From: Pseudonocardiaceae bacterium YIM PH 21723
Lineage (GTDB): Bacteria > Actinomycetota > Actinomycetes > Mycobacteriales > Pseudonocardiaceae
Direction: 5' to 3'
DNA: 64,000 nucleotides
Assembly: GCA_003600225.1 (NCBI GenBank)
Contig: QZFT01000045.1
Coordinates: 62,001-126,000 of the forward strand
In this document: positions 34,346 through 43,791 of the stretch, one piece after another
Layout: each line of letters begins with the position of its first letter
Position numbering within the stretch: position 1 is the first letter of the stretch
Notes under the pieces: model-generated
Told to the model about the DNA's origin: nothing
Databases searched by the model: none
The model's input: the letters and a program-made list of their open reading frames with translations, nothing else
Translations under genes and position numbers: made by a program

Positions 34346-35365
34346 ATGAGTACCTACCGCGTGGCCCAGGTCAGCGGTCCGAACGAGCCGTTCGACCTGG
34401 TGGAGCGGCCGGTGCCCGAGCCGGGACCCGGTCAGGTGCGGATCGCCGTGCAGGCCTGCGGGGTCTGCCACTCCGACTCCTGGTTCGTCAGCGGCGGGGC
34501 ACCGGGGATCATCTTTCCCGAGGTGCCGGGGCACGAGATCGCCGGGCAGCTCGAGGCACTCGGGGCGGGTGCCGGGGACCGGGGCTGGCAGCTCGGTGAC
34601 CGGGTGGCGGTCGGCTGGTTCGGCGGCAGCTGCGGGCACTGCCGGCCCTGCCGGGAGGGCGACTTCATCGTCTGCCGGAACCTCACGGTGCCCGGCTGGG
34701 CCTACGACGGCGGTTTCGCGGAGAAGGTGATCGTGCCCGCGGACGCCCTCGCCCGGATTCCCGACGAGATGGCGGCGACCGATGCCGGGCCCATGGCGTG
34801 TGCGGGAGTCACCGTGTTCAACGGGCTGCGGCGCAGTACCGCCCGGCCCGGTGACCTGGTGGCGATCCTCGGCCTGGGCGGGCTGGGCCACCTCGGCGTG
34901 CGGTTCGCGACAGCCATGGGCTTCGAGACGGTCGCCATCGCCAGGGGAGCGGAGAAGGCCGACTTCGCCAAGCAGCTCGGTGCGCATCACTATGTGGACA
35001 GCACCGCGACCCCGGTCGGCGAGGCGCTCCAGGCGCTCGGTGGCGCCAGGGTCATCCTGGCGACGGCGAGCAGTTCGTCCGCCATCACCGGCACCGTCGA
35101 CGGGCTGGCTCCGCGCGGTGAACTCATGGTCATCGGGGCGGACGCCACGCCGCTGGGGGTCAGCCCGGCCCAGCTGCTGTCCGGTGCGTATGTGCTGCGC
35201 GGGCATCCGTCCGGCACCGCGCGGGACATCGAGGACACGATGAACTTCGCGGTGCTGCACAACATCCGGCCGATGACCGAGACCGTTCCGCTGGACCGGG
35301 TCGACGAGGCGTATCAGCGGATGCTGTCCGGTCGGGCCCGGTTCCGGATGGTCCTCACCGCCTGA
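34346..35365 (+). CDS. Zinc-dependent alcohol dehydrogenase
   Basis: A protein of 339 residues, ATG 34346 after GAGGGAG. The catalytic zinc site shows as CGVCHSD and PGHEIAG, the structural zinc site as CGHCRPCREGDFIVC, and the NAD(P) fold as GLGGLGHLGV. It belongs to the medium-chain dehydrogenases and oxidises alcohols or reduces aldehydes. It is transcribed away from the tRNA and converges with the methyltransferase gene, their ends overlapping by 11 nt. GC at third positions is very high, in contrast to the cluster on its left. Confidence 0.9.
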   Translation: MSTYRVAQVSGPNEPFDLVERPVPEPGPGQVRIAVQACGVCHSDSWFVSGGAPGIIFPEVPGHEIAGQLEALGAGAGDRGWQLGDRVAVGWFGGSCGHCRPCREGDFIVCRNLTVPGWAYDGGFAEKVIVPADALARIPDEMAATDAGPMACAGVTVFNGLRRSTARPGDLVAILGLGGLGHLGVRFATAMGFETVAIARGAEKADFAKQLGAHHYVDSTATPVGEALQALGGARVILATASSSSAITGTVDGLAPRGELMVIGADATPLGVSPAQLLSGAYVLRGHPSGTARDIEDTMNFAVLHNIRPMTETVPLDRVDEAYQRMLSGRARFRMVLTA

Positions 35366-36344
35366 CCTCGAGCACGCTGAAACCGAGGGTCGTCGGCAGC
35401 GGCAGGGTCGACGTGAGCGTCAGCCCTGCCCTCTCGCACAACAGCGCCAGGTCCGCCGCCGTGCGCTCCCGGCCGCCGTAGAGCACCAGCATGGTGAGGT
35501 CGGCGAAGAACGGGTCCCGCCCGGTGATCACCTGTTCGACGAGCAGCAGCCGACCGTGGGCGGGCAGCGCGGCCGCGATGCCGCGCAGGATCGCCTCGGC
35601 GCGGTCGTCGTCCCAGTCGTGCAGGATGTTCTTCAGCAGATAGAGGTCCGCCCCGGTGGGCACCGACTCGAAGAAGTCGCCGTGCCGGATGGCGCAGCGG
35701 TCCCGGACATCCGCCAGCACTCCGGCGGCCTGTGCGGTGCCGTGCACGGTGTCGAACAGCACGCCGGTCAGCCGTGGAACGCCGCGCAGGATCGCGGCCA
35801 GCAGCGTGCCGTTGCCGCCGCCGATGTCGGCGACCTGTCCGATACCGTCGAAGTCGTAGGCGTCCAGCAGCGCGGCGGCCACGTCGCGGGTGGATTCGCC
35901 CATCGCCGTGTTGTAGAGCTCCGTCGCCTCCGGGCGGGCGGCGAAGTACTCGAACACCGGTTCGCCGAACTCCTCCTCGAACCCGCAGCTGCCGGTGCGG
36001 ATGGTGTGCTCCAGCCTGGTCCACGGGCGTTGGGTCAGCGGGCCGATGATCAGCTCGGCCATGGCGTGCAGCGACGCCGGATGATCGGCCCGCAGCAGCG
36101 CGCCCGCCTCGGTCGGCGCGTACACGCCTGGCCGGGGCTCGGTGCAGATGTCCAGCTGCACCAGGGCTCGCAGCAGCCTGCTCAGCCGGTCCGGCGAGAT
36201 CCCCAGATCCCGGCCGAGCTGCTCGACCGGCGCTTCTGCGCCCATCGCCTCCGGGAGGCCGAGGCGGATCGCGGCGGCCAGCACGTGGGTCCTGGCGAAC
36301 CCGTTCAACGCGTGCAACAGGGTCTGCTGTGCGGTGATGTCCAT
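35355..36344 (-). CDS. O-methyltransferase (PF00891 type)
   Basis: A protein of 329 residues from ATG 36344; the frame is open much further upstream, but that part is antisense to the monooxygenase gene. The N-terminal dimerisation and winged-helix part is LGLPEAMGAEAPVEQLGRDLGIS and the following residues. The SAM-binding motif is VADIGGGNGTLLAAIL (about 170-185), and LKNILHDWDDDRA carries the catalytic-His region of plant-like O-methyltransferases. It methylates a hydroxyl of a small aromatic or polyketide substrate. It is divergent from the FAD monooxygenase, a common pairing in tailoring sets. Confidence 0.88.
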   Translation of the reverse strand: MDITAQQTLLHALNGFARTHVLAAAIRLGLPEAMGAEAPVEQLGRDLGISPDRLSRLLRALVQLDICTEPRPGVYAPTEAGALLRADHPASLHAMAELIIGPLTQRPWTRLEHTIRTGSCGFEEEFGEPVFEYFAARPEATELYNTAMGESTRDVAAALLDAYDFDGIGQVADIGGGNGTLLAAILRGVPRLTGVLFDTVHGTAQAAGVLADVRDRCAIRHGDFFESVPTGADLYLLKNILHDWDDDRAEAILRGIAAALPAHGRLLLVEQVITGRDPFFADLTMLVLYGGRERTAADLALLCERAGLTLTSTLPLPTTLGFSVLEVRR

Positions 36345-36404
36345 GGTGTGGCAGGAAACCGGATCAAGCCCACTTGAGCGCAAGCTTCGCGGTACGTTGG
36401 CGGT

Positions 36405-37505
36405 ATGAGGGCGTTGGTCATCGGGGGTGGCGCCGCGGGCACGATCGCGGCCATGGCCCTGGTCAAGGCGGGTATTCAGGCCACGATCTTCGAGGCCCAC
36501 AGCACCGGGGCGGACGATCGCGGCGCCTATCTGTCGGTGCAGCCCAACGGCATGGACGCGCTGCGGGCCATCGACGCGCACCGCGTGGTCGAGGAGGTGT
36601 CGTACCCCTCGCACCGGGTGGAGGTCTTCGACGATGCCGGCCGGCAGGTGGGCGAGATGCGGCGCGAGGGTTCGGGCGCCTCGCGGGTGCTGACCCGCGC
36701 CGGTCTGTGCCGGGCGTTGCAGGCCGAGGCTGCCCGCCGGGGGATCGGTGTCGAGCACGGCAGGCGGCTGGTCGATGCCACCGTTTCGGCGGACGGCGTC
36801 ACCGCCCGGTTCGCCGACGGCGGCCAGGCACAGGGGGATCTGCTGGTCGGCGCCGACGGCGTGTGGTCGCGGGTCCGATCGCTGATCGATCCGGCGGCGC
36901 CGCGTCCGCGGTACACCGGGCAGAACATCGTCTACGGCTACGCCCGCACCGTGTCCACGCCCACTCCGCCGGACACGGTGCGCATGTACCAGGGCAGGCG
37001 GGCCTACTTCGGCTACCGCACCGTGCGCGATAGGACCACGTGGTGGTTCGCGCGGCTGCCCACCGCCGAGGTGCCGATGGGGGAGTTGGCCGGCATGGAC
37101 TGGCGGAGCAGGGCGATCGAGTTCGTGGCCGAGGACCGCACGCCGGCGGCGGAGGTGATCCGGGCGTCGGACATCCAGGTCCTCGGCGTGAACGCGTACT
37201 CCATCGACAGCCTGCCGGCCTGGCACAACGACCGGATGGTGCTGGTCGGCGACGCCGTGCACGCGGCCTCGCCGGCCGCCGCCCAAGGCTCGGCGATGAC
37301 CTTCGAGGATGCCGTGGTGCTCGGCAAGTGTCTGCGGGACCTGCCCGTTCCGGCGGCGTTCGGCGCCTACGAACGACTGCGGCGCGAGCGGGTGGAGAGC
37401 AGCGTCGCCGCCAGCGCCGCGATGGGCGACCGGTCATCGGAGGCGAAGGACTACCGGTGGCTCTACGAGCACCACATCGCCTGGGACCAGCCGATCAGCC
37501 CGTAG
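36405..37505 (+). CDS. FAD-dependent aromatic monooxygenase
   Basis: A protein of 366 residues with the three FAD motifs of the p-hydroxybenzoate hydroxylase class: VIGGGAAGTIAAMALVKAG at the N-terminus, GADGVWSRVR (DG motif, about 148), and VLVGDAVHAASPAAAQGSAM (GD motif, about 285). It hydroxylates or epoxidises small molecules with NAD(P)H and oxygen. Divergent from the O-methyltransferase gene with about 60 bp between the starts. Its substrate is unknown. Its 3' end overlaps the convergent membrane protein gene by 11 nt. Confidence 0.87.
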   Translation: MRALVIGGGAAGTIAAMALVKAGIQATIFEAHSTGADDRGAYLSVQPNGMDALRAIDAHRVVEEVSYPSHRVEVFDDAGRQVGEMRREGSGASRVLTRAGLCRALQAEAARRGIGVEHGRRLVDATVSADGVTARFADGGQAQGDLLVGADGVWSRVRSLIDPAAPRPRYTGQNIVYGYARTVSTPTPPDTVRMYQGRRAYFGYRTVRDRTTWWFARLPTAEVPMGELAGMDWRSRAIEFVAEDRTPAAEVIRASDIQVLGVNAYSIDSLPAWHNDRMVLVGDAVHAASPAAAQGSAMTFEDAVVLGKCLRDLPVPAAFGAYERLRRERVESSVAASAAMGDRSSEAKDYRWLYEHHIAWDQPISP

Positions 37506-38610
37506 CCTGGAACGCCCGGGACAGGGCGACGAGCTCGGCGGCATCGTCGTGCAGCCCATGCCGGGCGGGGATGGCGACGGCCACCGCCGCGGTCGGCGCG
37601 GGTTCCCCGGCGGCATGCGCGCGCAGGGCCTCGCGCAGCCGGGCCGCGAGCGCGGCAGGGTTGTCGGCGGGTAGCCCGGCCAGGTGCGGGCTGATGCGCA
37701 CCAGCCCGTCGCGGCATTCGATCAGGCACCGGTAGTAGCGGCGGTGGACGCCCCGGAAGCTGAACGCGTCCCGCCAGGTCGGCAGCGGAACCCGGAACAA
37801 CGCGTCCTGCGGAAAGTGCTCGTGTAGCGCGGTCCGCAGCGGCAGGAGTGAGCGGTAGTCCCGGCGGTGCTGCCACCAGATCCGGCCGCCGGCCACCCGC
37901 ATGGCGATGGTGGGGTAGCAGAGGCCGATGACCAGGATCAGCGAACCCAGGTAGTAGACGACGGTGATCAGCGAGGTGGGCGGCCCGGTGACCTTCAGCC
38001 CGGCGTAACCCAGGATGTCGATCGCCGCGTAACAGCTGCCGGACAGGATCGTGCCCGCCATGCCGACAGCGGTGATCTTCAGGCCGCGGGCGAGCCGGGG
38101 ATTCGCGTGCCGCAGGCAGCGCAGCACCCAGAGCAGCGCGGCGACGTAACACGCGGTGCCGGCCAGGTTGGTGATCAGGTGGAACGCGGCCACCGTGGGC
38201 AGCGCGGTGGCCGACGGCCTGGCCTGCGACGGGGTGCGCAGCACCAGCACGGTGAGCACCAGGATCACCGCCGCCAGGAGCACCGCGTACCGGCGGGCCC
38301 AGCGGGTGGCGGTGCGCGGCTCCCGCGCCACGTACAGGGCGAAACAGATCAGGCAGAAGTCACCGAACAGCGCCAGGCTGTAGACCACCAGGAACTTGCC
38401 CATCGGGCTCAGCCCGAACAGGTCCACGTGGTGGCCGTACGACCAGACGAGCAGCGGTTGCAGGGCGACGGCGGCGAAGAGCCCCGTGAGCCAGCGCAGC
38501 CGGGTGTTCCGGGGAGCCTGCACGGTCTGGTACGCGATCCAGATCAGTCCGAGGATCCAGGCGATCATCGAGGTCACCCGCAGCACCGTCAGCAACGTTT
38601 GCGGAACCAT
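37495..38610 (-). CDS. MAB_1171c-type putative transporter
   Basis: A protein of 371 residues. About seven membrane helices cover the first 230 residues (for example SMIAWILGLIWIAYQTV, FLVVYSLALFGDFCLICFALYV, SLITVVYYLGSLILVIGLCYP), followed by a soluble C-terminal part with WWQHRRDYRSLLPLRTALHEHFP and RYYRCLIECRDGL that fits DUF6545. It lies 3 nt behind the ImmA/IrrE-like gene. This pair is common in actinomycetes, usually with an XRE-type regulator that I do not see here. Transport has not been shown for the family as far as I know. Confidence 0.75.
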   Translation of the reverse strand: MVPQTLLTVLRVTSMIAWILGLIWIAYQTVQAPRNTRLRWLTGLFAAVALQPLLVWSYGHHVDLFGLSPMGKFLVVYSLALFGDFCLICFALYVAREPRTATRWARRYAVLLAAVILVLTVLVLRTPSQARPSATALPTVAAFHLITNLAGTACYVAALLWVLRCLRHANPRLARGLKITAVGMAGTILSGSCYAAIDILGYAGLKVTGPPTSLITVVYYLGSLILVIGLCYPTIAMRVAGGRIWWQHRRDYRSLLPLRTALHEHFPQDALFRVPLPTWRDAFSFRGVHRRYYRCLIECRDGLVRISPHLAGLPADNPAALAARLREALRAHAAGEPAPTAAVAVAIPARHGLHDDAAELVALSRAFQATG

Positions 38611-38613
38611 CGT

Positions 38614-39129
38614 CTACAGCCACCCCACGCGGTCGGTGAATTCCTTGCTCAGCCGGCGGGCGACAGGGTCCTGGGGGACCGGCGCCGCCAGGGGATCCGC
38701 GACACTGGCCCACTCCAGAATGATGGTCGCCACGATTTCGGCTTCCCATTCCTGCTCGGTGTCATAACACGTGCGCCGCAGCGCGCGGCGGACCGCGTCG
38801 GGTGCCAGATCCGGGTAGAGCTCGCCGAGCAGCGGATCGTCCTGTTCGTCGCTGCGGTGATCGGCGAGCATGTGGCCGAGCTCGTGCAGGATGATGTGGT
38901 TCTGGTGCGATCGGCTCGTCTCGGCCTGGTACAGGATGTAGTCGACCTCCGGGGACGCGATCCACACGCCGAACGGACCCGGGACGGGAATCGGATGCGC
39001 CACCAGGCGAATCGGCCGGCCGCGCAGCGTTCCCAGCCGGGAGCAGAGGTCGGCCACATCCAGCGGCGGCTGGATGTCCAGCTCCCGCAACAGGTGCCGG
39101 CACCGCCGACGTAGTTCACGTTCCCGCAT
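38614..39129 (-). CDS. ImmA/IrrE-family metallopeptidase
   Basis: A protein of 171 residues, ATG 39129 after GGGGGC. The zinc-binding motif HELGH lies in NHIILHELGHMLADH (about residue 82), and a Glu further on (EQEWEAEIVATIILE) is the likely third ligand. ImmA-type proteases cleave a partner repressor, often of the XRE type. No repressor gene is adjacent. Directly downstream is the MAB_1171c-type membrane gene. Confidence 0.85.
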   Translation of the reverse strand: MRERELRRRCRHLLRELDIQPPLDVADLCSRLGTLRGRPIRLVAHPIPVPGPFGVWIASPEVDYILYQAETSRSHQNHIILHELGHMLADHRSDEQDDPLLGELYPDLAPDAVRRALRRTCYDTEQEWEAEIVATIILEWASVADPLAAPVPQDPVARRLSKEFTDRVGWL

Positions 39130-39201
39130 CGTGCCCCCAGAGCGGTCCTCAGTAACCGGGGTCTCAGCCTGGCCCCACACCGGGAGGATGTCCAGTACTT
39201 G

Positions 39202-40644
39202 TCAGCCCGGCAGGTCCAGGACGCCGAATCGTCGATCGCACCAGATCGCCCGGGAGGATTCCTCCGGGTAGCGGGTGACCGTGGGTGTTGTCCCGTAGAC
39301 GCGGGTCGCTCGATCGTGCCGGTCGTAGCGTGGCCAGCCGGGGTCACCGGTGGCGGCGAACAACAGGTACTCGGACCGCATGAGCGCGGACAGCTGCCGG
39401 GCCTGCTCGACGATCTCCGGGCCTGCCGCCGTGAGCCCGGTGCCGATGTGGGCGGTGCCGAACACGAGCAGGGTGTCCAGGGTGTGCGACGCGCCGTGCC
39501 CGCCGAATCCCCAGGTGAGCTCGGACAACCGGACATCGGCTCCACCTGCGTGCGCCGCCTCGGCGAGGTGCAGGGCAGGCATCCGGAACAGCCAGTCCGA
39601 CAGCGCCGTTTCACGCAGTTCCGGAGGAGTCAGGTCCGGATATGCCGTTCGGTAGCGCCGATGACCCGGCGTCGGTGTCAGCCCGCCGATGAGGGTGTCC
39701 AGCTCCGCTTCGCCGATGTCGCCCAGCTTGCTGCCGAGTTGGCTGAACTCGTCGCGGGTGTGGCCGATGAGCAGTTCCACGCCTCGGGCGGCACCGTCGC
39801 CGAGCGCGGCCCACGGTGCCGTGGGCAGGATGTCACCGTCCACCACCGGTGAGAACGGCGTCGGCGTGTGGACGACGGGTCCCCACCGCTGCCGGAGTCG
39901 TGCGGTCACCGCGCCGGTGGCTTCGACAAGCGTCCGCGGCGGCACTGCGGCGAGGTCGGCTGCCCGTGGCGAGCGGCCGAGTTCGGCGCTGATCTCGGTC
40001 GCGATGTCGGTGGCGAGCGCGGGGGTGAAGTAGGTCCCCGGTAGGCTCTGCAGGATGGCGCGGCGGAACAGCCCGGCCGCCGCCGGCATCGCCAGCAGCG
40101 CGGCTATCGAGCCGGCTCCGGCGGACTGGCCCAGGACGGTGACGTTCGCCGGATCGCCGCCGAACGCGGTGATGTTGTCCCGCACCCAGCGCAGCGTGGC
40201 GAGCTGGTCGAGCAACCCGCGGTTGCCGGGTGCGCCGTCGAGATGAGCGAAGCCTTTGAAGCCGCTTCGATAGTGAGCGCTGACCACCACCACGCCTTCA
40301 CTGGCCATGACCGCGCCGGCGAAGTGTGGATTGGCCGTGTTGCAGTGCAGGTACTTGCCGCCGCTGATCCACACGACGACCGGCAGCCCGGTGCGGCCGG
40401 GAGCTGGAGTCCAGACGGCGAGGGTCAGCCAGTCATCGCCCGTGGTCACGTGCCGGGGTTGTGGCGGGGGAGTACCGAATTCGGTGGCCTCGCGGATGCC
40501 GTCCCACGGCTCCGGCGGTTGCGGGGCGGCGAACCGACGTGGCCCGACCGGTGGCGCGGCGAAGGGAACACCGCGGAACACGGCCACCCCGTCTTCCCAG
40601 GTTCCCTGGACGGTTCCGGCGGTCGTGTGCACCCGAGCGGTCAT
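39202..40644 (-). CDS. Carboxylesterase type B
   Basis: A protein of 480 residues with the type B esterase landmarks: GVPFAAPPVGPRRFAAPQPP near the N-terminus, an oxyanion region LPVVVWISGGKYLHCN (more usually GGG or GGF), the nucleophile Ser in LGQSAGAGSIAALLAMP (about 183), an acid in HTRDEFSQLG, and His in GFGGHGASHTLD. It hydrolyses carboxylic esters. No signal peptide is seen. It follows rph by 30 nt on the same strand and may be cotranscribed with it. Confidence 0.9.
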   Translation of the reverse strand: MTARVHTTAGTVQGTWEDGVAVFRGVPFAAPPVGPRRFAAPQPPEPWDGIREATEFGTPPPQPRHVTTGDDWLTLAVWTPAPGRTGLPVVVWISGGKYLHCNTANPHFAGAVMASEGVVVVSAHYRSGFKGFAHLDGAPGNRGLLDQLATLRWVRDNITAFGGDPANVTVLGQSAGAGSIAALLAMPAAAGLFRRAILQSLPGTYFTPALATDIATEISAELGRSPRAADLAAVPPRTLVEATGAVTARLRQRWGPVVHTPTPFSPVVDGDILPTAPWAALGDGAARGVELLIGHTRDEFSQLGSKLGDIGEAELDTLIGGLTPTPGHRRYRTAYPDLTPPELRETALSDWLFRMPALHLAEAAHAGGADVRLSELTWGFGGHGASHTLDTLLVFGTAHIGTGLTAAGPEIVEQARQLSALMRSEYLLFAATGDPGWPRYDRHDRATRVYGTTPTVTRYPEESSRAIWCDRRFGVLDLPG

Positions 40645-40674
40645 GAGGTCGTACTCCCGTCCGGCGCAGCGTGG

Positions 40675-43221
40675 CTAGGACAGGATCTCGACATACCCGT
40701 TTGTTCCGTCCACTCGGATCCGCTGCCCATCCCGGATCAGGCTGGTGGCGTGCTCCACACCCACGACGGCCGGCAAGCCGTACTCCCGTGCGACCACCGC
40801 GCCATGGGTCATGAGGCCACCCACCTCCGTGACCAGGCCCTTGATCGCCACGAACAGGGGCGTCCAGCTGGGGTCAGTGGAGGCCGTGACCAGGATGTCG
40901 CCGGGTTCGAGGTCGGCCTGCGCGAGATCCAGGATGACGCGGGCCCGCCCCTCGATGGTCCCGGTGGACACCGCCACGCCGACGAGCGCGCCTGCTGGAA
41001 GATCCTCGCGCCGGTAGGCCCCGGTGAGGCCCTCACCCTCCGAGGTGAGCACCCGTGGTGGCGTGAGCGCTTCATACGAGGTGAAGTCGTCCTTGCGCCG
41101 CCGGATGAGCCGGTCATCCACCTGCTCGGTGCGCACCACCTCACCGAGCTCGGCGAACGTGAGGTAGAAGATGTCCTCCTTCTCCCGCAGCACGTTCCGT
41201 CGTACGAGGCGCTCGGCCTCACCCAGCAAGGCCTGCTTGTACACGAAGTTGCGGCTCATCCAGCCGTACTTCGGATACTCCCGGTACCCGATGAAGGTTC
41301 GGACCCGGTCGATCCTCGACTTGACCTCGTCGGCCTTCCGCTCTCCGTCCGGCAGGGTCCGCAGGCGCTCCATCAGCTCCTGCTCCTTGCGCTGTGCCTC
41401 CTGCCGCCCCTGTTCGAAGCGCCGCTCGCCGGCGCCGGGCTCGAAGTTCCTGACGTTGCCGAGGATGACGGGCACGAGCGTGCTGGGGCGCTCGCTCCAC
41501 CGCGGCCTCGTGATGTCGATCTCGCCCACACAGCGCATGCCGTATCTGTCGAGGAACGCCTGAATGGCGTCGCGGGCCTCCCTGCCGCCCGCGAACCTGT
41601 CCAGCTCGTCCAGGAAACTCTCGTCGTCGACCCGCTGCAGGAAGTCCACCACGTCCGGATGCGGGCGGATCACGTCCGCGACATCCAGGAGCGCCAGCCC
41701 CATCTCCGACGTGATGTTGTTGGGGACGGACTGGCTGAGCGTGTCGGCCGCGTTCTTCTCGTCCAGCCACGCCTCCAGGTGCTCGTTGAGCCAGAAGCTC
41801 GCTTCCCACGCCGACATGAACACCTGGGTGCTCCGCGGGTCGAACAAGATCCGCTTCAGCTCGCCGATGTCCGCCTCGATGAAGTCGAGCAGCTCCGGTC
41901 CGGACTTCCTCCGGATGTCGCGCTTCAGAGTCGCGATGGAGGCCTGGCTGCGCTCGATCAGCTCGGTGACGACGGCCGGATCGGTCTCGATCGGGGCCGG
42001 CGCCACGCCGGCCGGCGGGACCGCTGAAGACCCTTCATCCGGGACCGGCCGGATGAAGTCGCGTTCGAGGACGGTCTCCAGCGCATCCCTGATCAACGGG
42101 TCGCCTTTGCCCATGACCTCCAGGAGGCCGGCCCGGGTCCTCGGCGAGGCCAGGCGCTCGGTGACGTCGACGTACAGCCGTCCCCCGACGTCGTACATGG
42201 GCGCCGGGGTCACCAGCAGGAAGAAGGAGAGCCCGAGGGGCTTCATGGCGTCGGTCATCATCTGCCCGTGGCCGGTGGAGACATAGACGCGGTTCTGCTG
42301 GTCCCGGGCCGCGGGGGTGGGGAACAGGGTGGTGATCGGCCGGCTCTGGACGATGTGGAAGCCCTCATCGTCCAGGCACCATTCGATGTCCTGGGGGCGG
42401 CCGAAGTGCGCTTCGATCCGCCGGCCCAGCTGTGCCACCTGCACGACCTGCGCATCCGTGAGCGCCGGTTGCCCGGCGGCGACGGTCTTGGCGACGATGC
42501 TGTCGTCGCGCACCCGGTAGACGTCCGGGTTCACCAAGCCGGAGACCAGCGCTTCACCGAGACCGAAGCAGGCTTCCACGGAGGTGAACTTCCGGTTGGA
42601 GGTGATGGGGTCGGCCGTGAACAGGACGCCGGACGCGTGCGGGAGGACCATCTGCTGCACGACCACCGCCATGGTCACCTTCCGGTGGTCGAAGCCGTTC
42701 CGCAGCCGGTAGATCACGGCGCGCTCGAGGAAGAGCGAGGCCCAGCACCGGCTGACGTGCTCCAGGATCGCCGCCGGTCCCCGGACGTTCAGATACGTGT
42801 CCTGCTGGCCCGCGAACGAGGCAGTCGGCAGATCCTCCGCCGTCGCGCTGGATCGGACGGCGTACGCGGCCTGCTCGCCGAGCCGGGCGTGCGCGCCGGT
42901 GATGGCGGCCTCCAGCTCGCTGGGGATGGTGGTCCCTTCCAGGGCCAGGCGGATCTCGGCGCTGAGCGTGCGGATCGCCTCCCGATCGTCCGGCTCCAGC
43001 CGTGACAGCCGGTCGAGCCGATCGTCGATCGACGGGGCTTCGGCCATGATCCGCTCGAAGGCGTCCGTCGTGACGCAGAAGCCGGCCGGTACCCGGATAC
43101 CGTCTAGCCGCGACAGTTCCCCCAGGTTCGCGCCCTTGCCGCCGGCCACCCCGGCCCGCGTCCGGTCGAGCTCCGCGAAGTCCAGCACGTACTTCGCCGC
43201 ACTGCGGTCAGCATCAAGCAT
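40675..43221 (-). CDS. rph: Rifamycin-inactivating phosphotransferase
   Basis: ATG 43221 with a GGGGGA site gives 848 residues, the length of the Rph family. The N-terminal ATP-grasp part has GGKGANLGELSRLDGIRVPAG and AYAVRSSATAEDLPTASFAGQQDTYL. The middle rifamycin-binding part runs from about 325 to 750. The C-terminal swivelling part carries the phospho-His in GGLMTHGAVVAREYGLPAVVGVE. The enzyme transfers the beta-phosphate of ATP to the C21 hydroxyl of rifamycins, giving resistance. A perfect RAE lies 59 nt upstream, so it is probably rifamycin-inducible. Related dikinases such as phosphoenolpyruvate synthase share the layout, but the sequence fits Rph along its whole length. Confidence 0.92.
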   Translation of the reverse strand: MLDADRSAAKYVLDFAELDRTRAGVAGGKGANLGELSRLDGIRVPAGFCVTTDAFERIMAEAPSIDDRLDRLSRLEPDDREAIRTLSAEIRLALEGTTIPSELEAAITGAHARLGEQAAYAVRSSATAEDLPTASFAGQQDTYLNVRGPAAILEHVSRCWASLFLERAVIYRLRNGFDHRKVTMAVVVQQMVLPHASGVLFTADPITSNRKFTSVEACFGLGEALVSGLVNPDVYRVRDDSIVAKTVAAGQPALTDAQVVQVAQLGRRIEAHFGRPQDIEWCLDDEGFHIVQSRPITTLFPTPAARDQQNRVYVSTGHGQMMTDAMKPLGLSFFLLVTPAPMYDVGGRLYVDVTERLASPRTRAGLLEVMGKGDPLIRDALETVLERDFIRPVPDEGSSAVPPAGVAPAPIETDPAVVTELIERSQASIATLKRDIRRKSGPELLDFIEADIGELKRILFDPRSTQVFMSAWEASFWLNEHLEAWLDEKNAADTLSQSVPNNITSEMGLALLDVADVIRPHPDVVDFLQRVDDESFLDELDRFAGGREARDAIQAFLDRYGMRCVGEIDITRPRWSERPSTLVPVILGNVRNFEPGAGERRFEQGRQEAQRKEQELMERLRTLPDGERKADEVKSRIDRVRTFIGYREYPKYGWMSRNFVYKQALLGEAERLVRRNVLREKEDIFYLTFAELGEVVRTEQVDDRLIRRRKDDFTSYEALTPPRVLTSEGEGLTGAYRREDLPAGALVGVAVSTGTIEGRARVILDLAQADLEPGDILVTASTDPSWTPLFVAIKGLVTEVGGLMTHGAVVAREYGLPAVVGVEHATSLIRDGQRIRVDGTNGYVEILS

Positions 43222-43279
43222 TCGCCACGTCCCCCTGTGTCTGTCCTGGCTCCGGCCGGAGGATTCTGCGGCACGACCC

Positions 43280-43298
43280 GGGCCTTGCCGCAAGCCCC
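43280..43298 (-). promoter_or_regulatory. Rifamycin-associated element (RAE)
   Basis: On the minus strand GGGGCTTGCGGCAAGGCCC, the 19-bp inverted repeat known upstream of actinomycete rifamycin-resistance genes. It starts 59 nt before the rph ATG. RAE promoters respond to rifampin. Confidence 0.88.
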
Positions 43299-43490
43299 CG
43301 GGGCTGCTAGACAATGAACATGGCAGGGAGTGCGACTCCTTGCCATTTGTCGTCTCGCCTGCTGATCCGGTCACCGGCTGGTGGCGAGTCCGACCTTGGG
43401 GAACCGTGCGACTGGTTCCGGCACCCTGCGGCGGATCAGGCCCGATTCGTGGTGAATGTGGATCACGCCGGATTTTCGCCAGATGACAAG

Positions 43491-43520
43491 GAAAAACCCA
43501 CCTCCGATATCAGAGGTGGG
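43491..43520 (-). terminator. Terminator of leftward tRNA-Val(GAC)
   Basis: CCCACCTC (43497-43504) pairs with GAGGTGGG (43513-43520), with five A residues beside it, which are T residues on the minus strand. The stem matches the terminator of the other tRNA-Val(GAC) copy. Confidence 0.85.
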
Positions 43521-43558
43521 TCTCATGGAACTGCCATCTAGCTGTGGTAATGCTGTGG

Positions 43559-43630
43559 TGCGCGATACTGGGATTGAACCAGTGACCCCTTCCGTGTCAG
43601 GGAAGTGCTCTCCCGCTGAGCTAATCGCGC
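43559..43630 (-). tRNA. tRNA-Val (anticodon GAC), leftward copy
   Basis: A 72-nt tRNA with anticodon arm CTTCC-CTGACAC-GGAAG, D arm AGCTCAGCGGGAGAGC and T arm CTGGTTCAATCCCAG. CCA is encoded (43556-43558). It is identical to the rightward copy at 46517-46588. Confidence 0.95.
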
Positions 43631-43791
43631 AGGATGTTGGAACAGATCTTACCCGACCACCAACCCCCAAGAATCACCACCCCCCCACACACACAGCAAT
43701 GCGAGCGAAGCGAGCGAGCCGAAAGGGGGCGCAGGGGGACGAAGTCCCTCCTGCCTCGGGGCGTGGGGCGAGAGCCCCACAGAAATAGACA

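Larger units (their letters stand above)
43222..43558. other. Regulatory stretch between rph and tRNA-Val(GAC)
   Basis: No gene is supported. It holds the rph promoter with its RAE (43280-43298) and the tRNA-Val terminator (43491-43520). An open frame at 43314-43541 has no protein features. Confidence 0.6.

Noticed and set aside
36345-37286. N-terminal extension of the O-methyltransferase frame to 643 codons
   Set aside because: The extra part is antisense to the FAD monooxygenase and has no methyltransferase sequence; the start at 36344 fits the family.
37867-39114. Rightward open frame of 415 codons
   Set aside because: Opposite the MAB_1171c-type and ImmA genes; it is low-complexity and has no domain.
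40243-42027. Rightward open frame of 594 codons opposite rph and the esterase
   Set aside because: Antisense to rph and carboxylesterase, whose motifs are complete.
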